Part shown: positions 62,312-64,000 of the stretch, one piece after another
Numbering within the stretch: position 1 is the stretch's first letter
Layout: each line of letters opens with the position of its first letter
Assembly (NCBI GenBank): GCA_018340805.1
Contig: JACMZG010000008.1
Coordinates: 55,118,155-55,182,154 of the forward strand
Length of the DNA: 64,000 nt
Reading direction: 5' to 3'
Source: Microvelia longipes
Lineage: Eukaryota > Arthropoda > Insecta > Hemiptera > Veliidae
Notes under the pieces: generated by a model
What the model was told of the DNA's origin: nothing
The model's database searches: none
What the model saw: the letters and a program-made list of their open reading frames with translations, nothing else
Position numbers and translations under genes: made by a program

Positions 62312-64000
62312 TTATAGATGAACTTGTCTTATAATTAAAGACTTGGCTATATAATAATACAGTTTTTTCATAGTGACAAGATCTGGGTTAGTAAATATTT
62401 TCGTGAAGAAGGATTTTTTCCTTAATACATCCTGTAAATAATGTTCTCTTATATCTGATAAAACGTTACATTCTAGTAAAAAGTGGTTCATTGAATCATC
62501 ATATGAATTACAAAGTTTGCAATAAGTATCTGAATCGAATCTATAATTTTTTCCGTCAATGTATAAAGTAGTTATTTGGGGATTACCGATCCTAATTTGA
62601 CTTATTGTTCTAGTGATATTTAAACCAACTCTAAATTTCAGATAAGATTCTCCGTTCGTTGAAAAGGTAGAAATTTCTTTATATAAAGGAGAATAAGACG
62701 ATTTAAGAACTCTCTCAACATCTAATTGGTGTAAATAATTATTAAAATTGTTTAACAGGGTAGGAGTAGCTGCAATAAGCTCATTTAAGTTTAAATTTAG
62801 CACATACTCGCTATTTATTTTACTGAGGAAGCTTTCCAACTGAGACACCCAATTATACTGCTCATTGTTAATTGCTTTTGACTTAATATGAAGTAGAGAT
62901 TGATAACATATTTTGGGGAGTCTATTATCACACATACCCAGTATTTTAGTCAAAGAGAGATCATGGCTTTAAATATTTTAGATTCTACTGGCAGAGAGCC
63001 AGATTCAAGTCTTACCATGTAGTGTGGAGTACAGTTAGGCCAAAAATATATGCTTTTAAAAAATTTAGAATGGACTGATTCTAATTGTTGGGCATATCTA
63101 GGAGCCCAAATTTCTGCAGCATACAACAGGGTAGAGGTAACGATAGAATTAAATAAAGTTACTTTGGTTTCATGCGAGTCAGATTTCATCAGAATAGTTT
63201 TTGTTTTGCACAGTGCCATGTTTCCCTTAGAAATGAATTCTTTGGATGCTAAAGAGAACTTCGCTGAGCTTGAAAACGGCACTCCTAAGTAAGTAAATTG
63301 TTTTACATATTTGAGAGGATTCTCATTGTAAAAGAGAGTTCTAAGCTTTTTCTTTTTTGGGCTTTTAGAAAATTGAACGACTCTAGTTTTGTCTACATTG
63401 ACTTTTAGACCATTTAGAGAGCAGTATTCAAATAATAAATTAAGTATTTCCTGGGCATCAGTCCAGGACTGAGCCAAGAATACAACATCGTCAGCGTAAA
63501 GCAAGAGAAGTAACCTGTGAGCAAAAGAAAAAGACTCCTTTAACCCCTTTTGAGTGAAAAAACTGAATGATATCTGAAATAAAGAGAGCAAAAATAATTG
63601 CAGAAACAGGCTCACCTTGTAAAACTCCTGTAGAAACCTTTACTTTCTCTGAAGGAACATTATTTACGTTAACAAAAACATTTGCTACATCATACAGATT
63701 TTTTAATATATTGATCAACTTTGGGCTCATCCCTAATTTAATCATCTTGTTCCATAAAAGAAAGTGTACAATTGAATCAAAGGCCTTTGAGAAGTCCACA
63801 AAAATCACAATGACATAAGGAGAACCTGTTAATAGTTGAATATTAATCGCCGAAGAAAGAGTGAAAAGATTGTCTAGACAACCTCTTCCTCTCCTAAATC
63901 CTGATTGTTCTTCAGGTAAAAGATCTAAACTCTCAGCCCATAGAATTATCCTTTCAAGGATAATATTACTAAATATTTTCTCAATTGTATTTAATAGAGC
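62312..64000 (-). pseudogene. Non-LTR retrotransposon (LINE) reverse transcriptase, frameshifted, cut by window edge
   Basis: From the right edge leftward the RT motifs appear in order: QSGFRRGRGC, FVDFSKAFDS (about 63800), GVLQGEPVSA (about 63620), then, after a frameshift near 63530, LLLYADDVVFL (about 63500) with the thumb region. A second frameshift near 62950 leads to the C-terminal part, ending with a zinc knuckle CKLCNSYDDSMNHFLLEC (about 62500). The catalytic YADD is retained. An R1/CR1/Jockey-type element is likely, but the clade is not resolved. The endonuclease half lies beyond the window. Confidence 0.88.

Overview
This is an AT-rich, intron-rich, transposon-laden piece of an animal nuclear genome, most likely an insect. 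Reasons: spliced genes with GT-AG introns, a mariner element, TCAGT-type initiators, many hAT-like MITEs and foldback elements, and an FGF1-type insect FGF. The order cannot be fixed from the sequence alone. About five host genes occupy the window; most of the rest is repeats, microsatellites and decayed retroelements.

Layout. 1-190 holds a tRNA-derived SINE. 507-14180 (+) is a six-exon mitochondrial carrier of the SLC25A34/35 group (304 aa when spliced). Its fourth intron was invaded by a 5.1-kb Ty3/gypsy retrotransposon (5858-10938, minus strand, 120-bp LTRs, 5-bp target duplication). That element carries two nested MITEs, each with an exact 8-bp duplication, and it landed on the edge of an older hAT-like MITE. 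15202-25616 (-) is CFAP298 (C21orf59/Kurly), a cilium-motility gene, tail-to-tail with the carrier; an X-box (RFX site) lies about 150 bp upstream of its ATG. 28170-33056 (-) is RPS27A (ubiquitin-eS31 fusion, complete at 156 aa in three coding exons). 36903-37682 (-) is the ribosome-biogenesis factor NSA2 with an uninterrupted CDS and probable 5'UTR introns. 45499-49301 (-) is a three-exon FGF1-like growth factor without a signal peptide but with an N-terminal myristoylation-like start; its first intron holds an internally deleted mariner.

From 49.3 to 64 kb host genes give way to repeats: AT microsatellites, a diverged 44-bp tandem array (53.19-54.03 kb), a 163-bp tandem duplication, foldbacks and MITEs, a LINE remnant (61.5-61.9 kb, +) and a frameshifted LINE reverse transcriptase running off the right edge (62.3-64.0 kb, -). 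In this decayed setting one 360-codon reading frame at 56828-57910 (-) is fully open. It encodes an R2-type zinc knuckle and restriction-like endonuclease with no reverse transcriptase, preceded by a textbook SUMO-interaction motif and a good 3' splice site. It is the strongest candidate here for something undescribed, such as a domesticated retrotransposon endonuclease.

RPS27A and NSA2 both serve ribosome production and CFAP298 serves cilia, but nothing suggests that the genes form a functional cluster. The most informative small element is a perfect 34-bp palindrome at 26221-26254 flanked by an exact 8-bp duplication. It consists only of the two terminal repeats of the ~450-bp hAT-like MITE family found elsewhere in the window.
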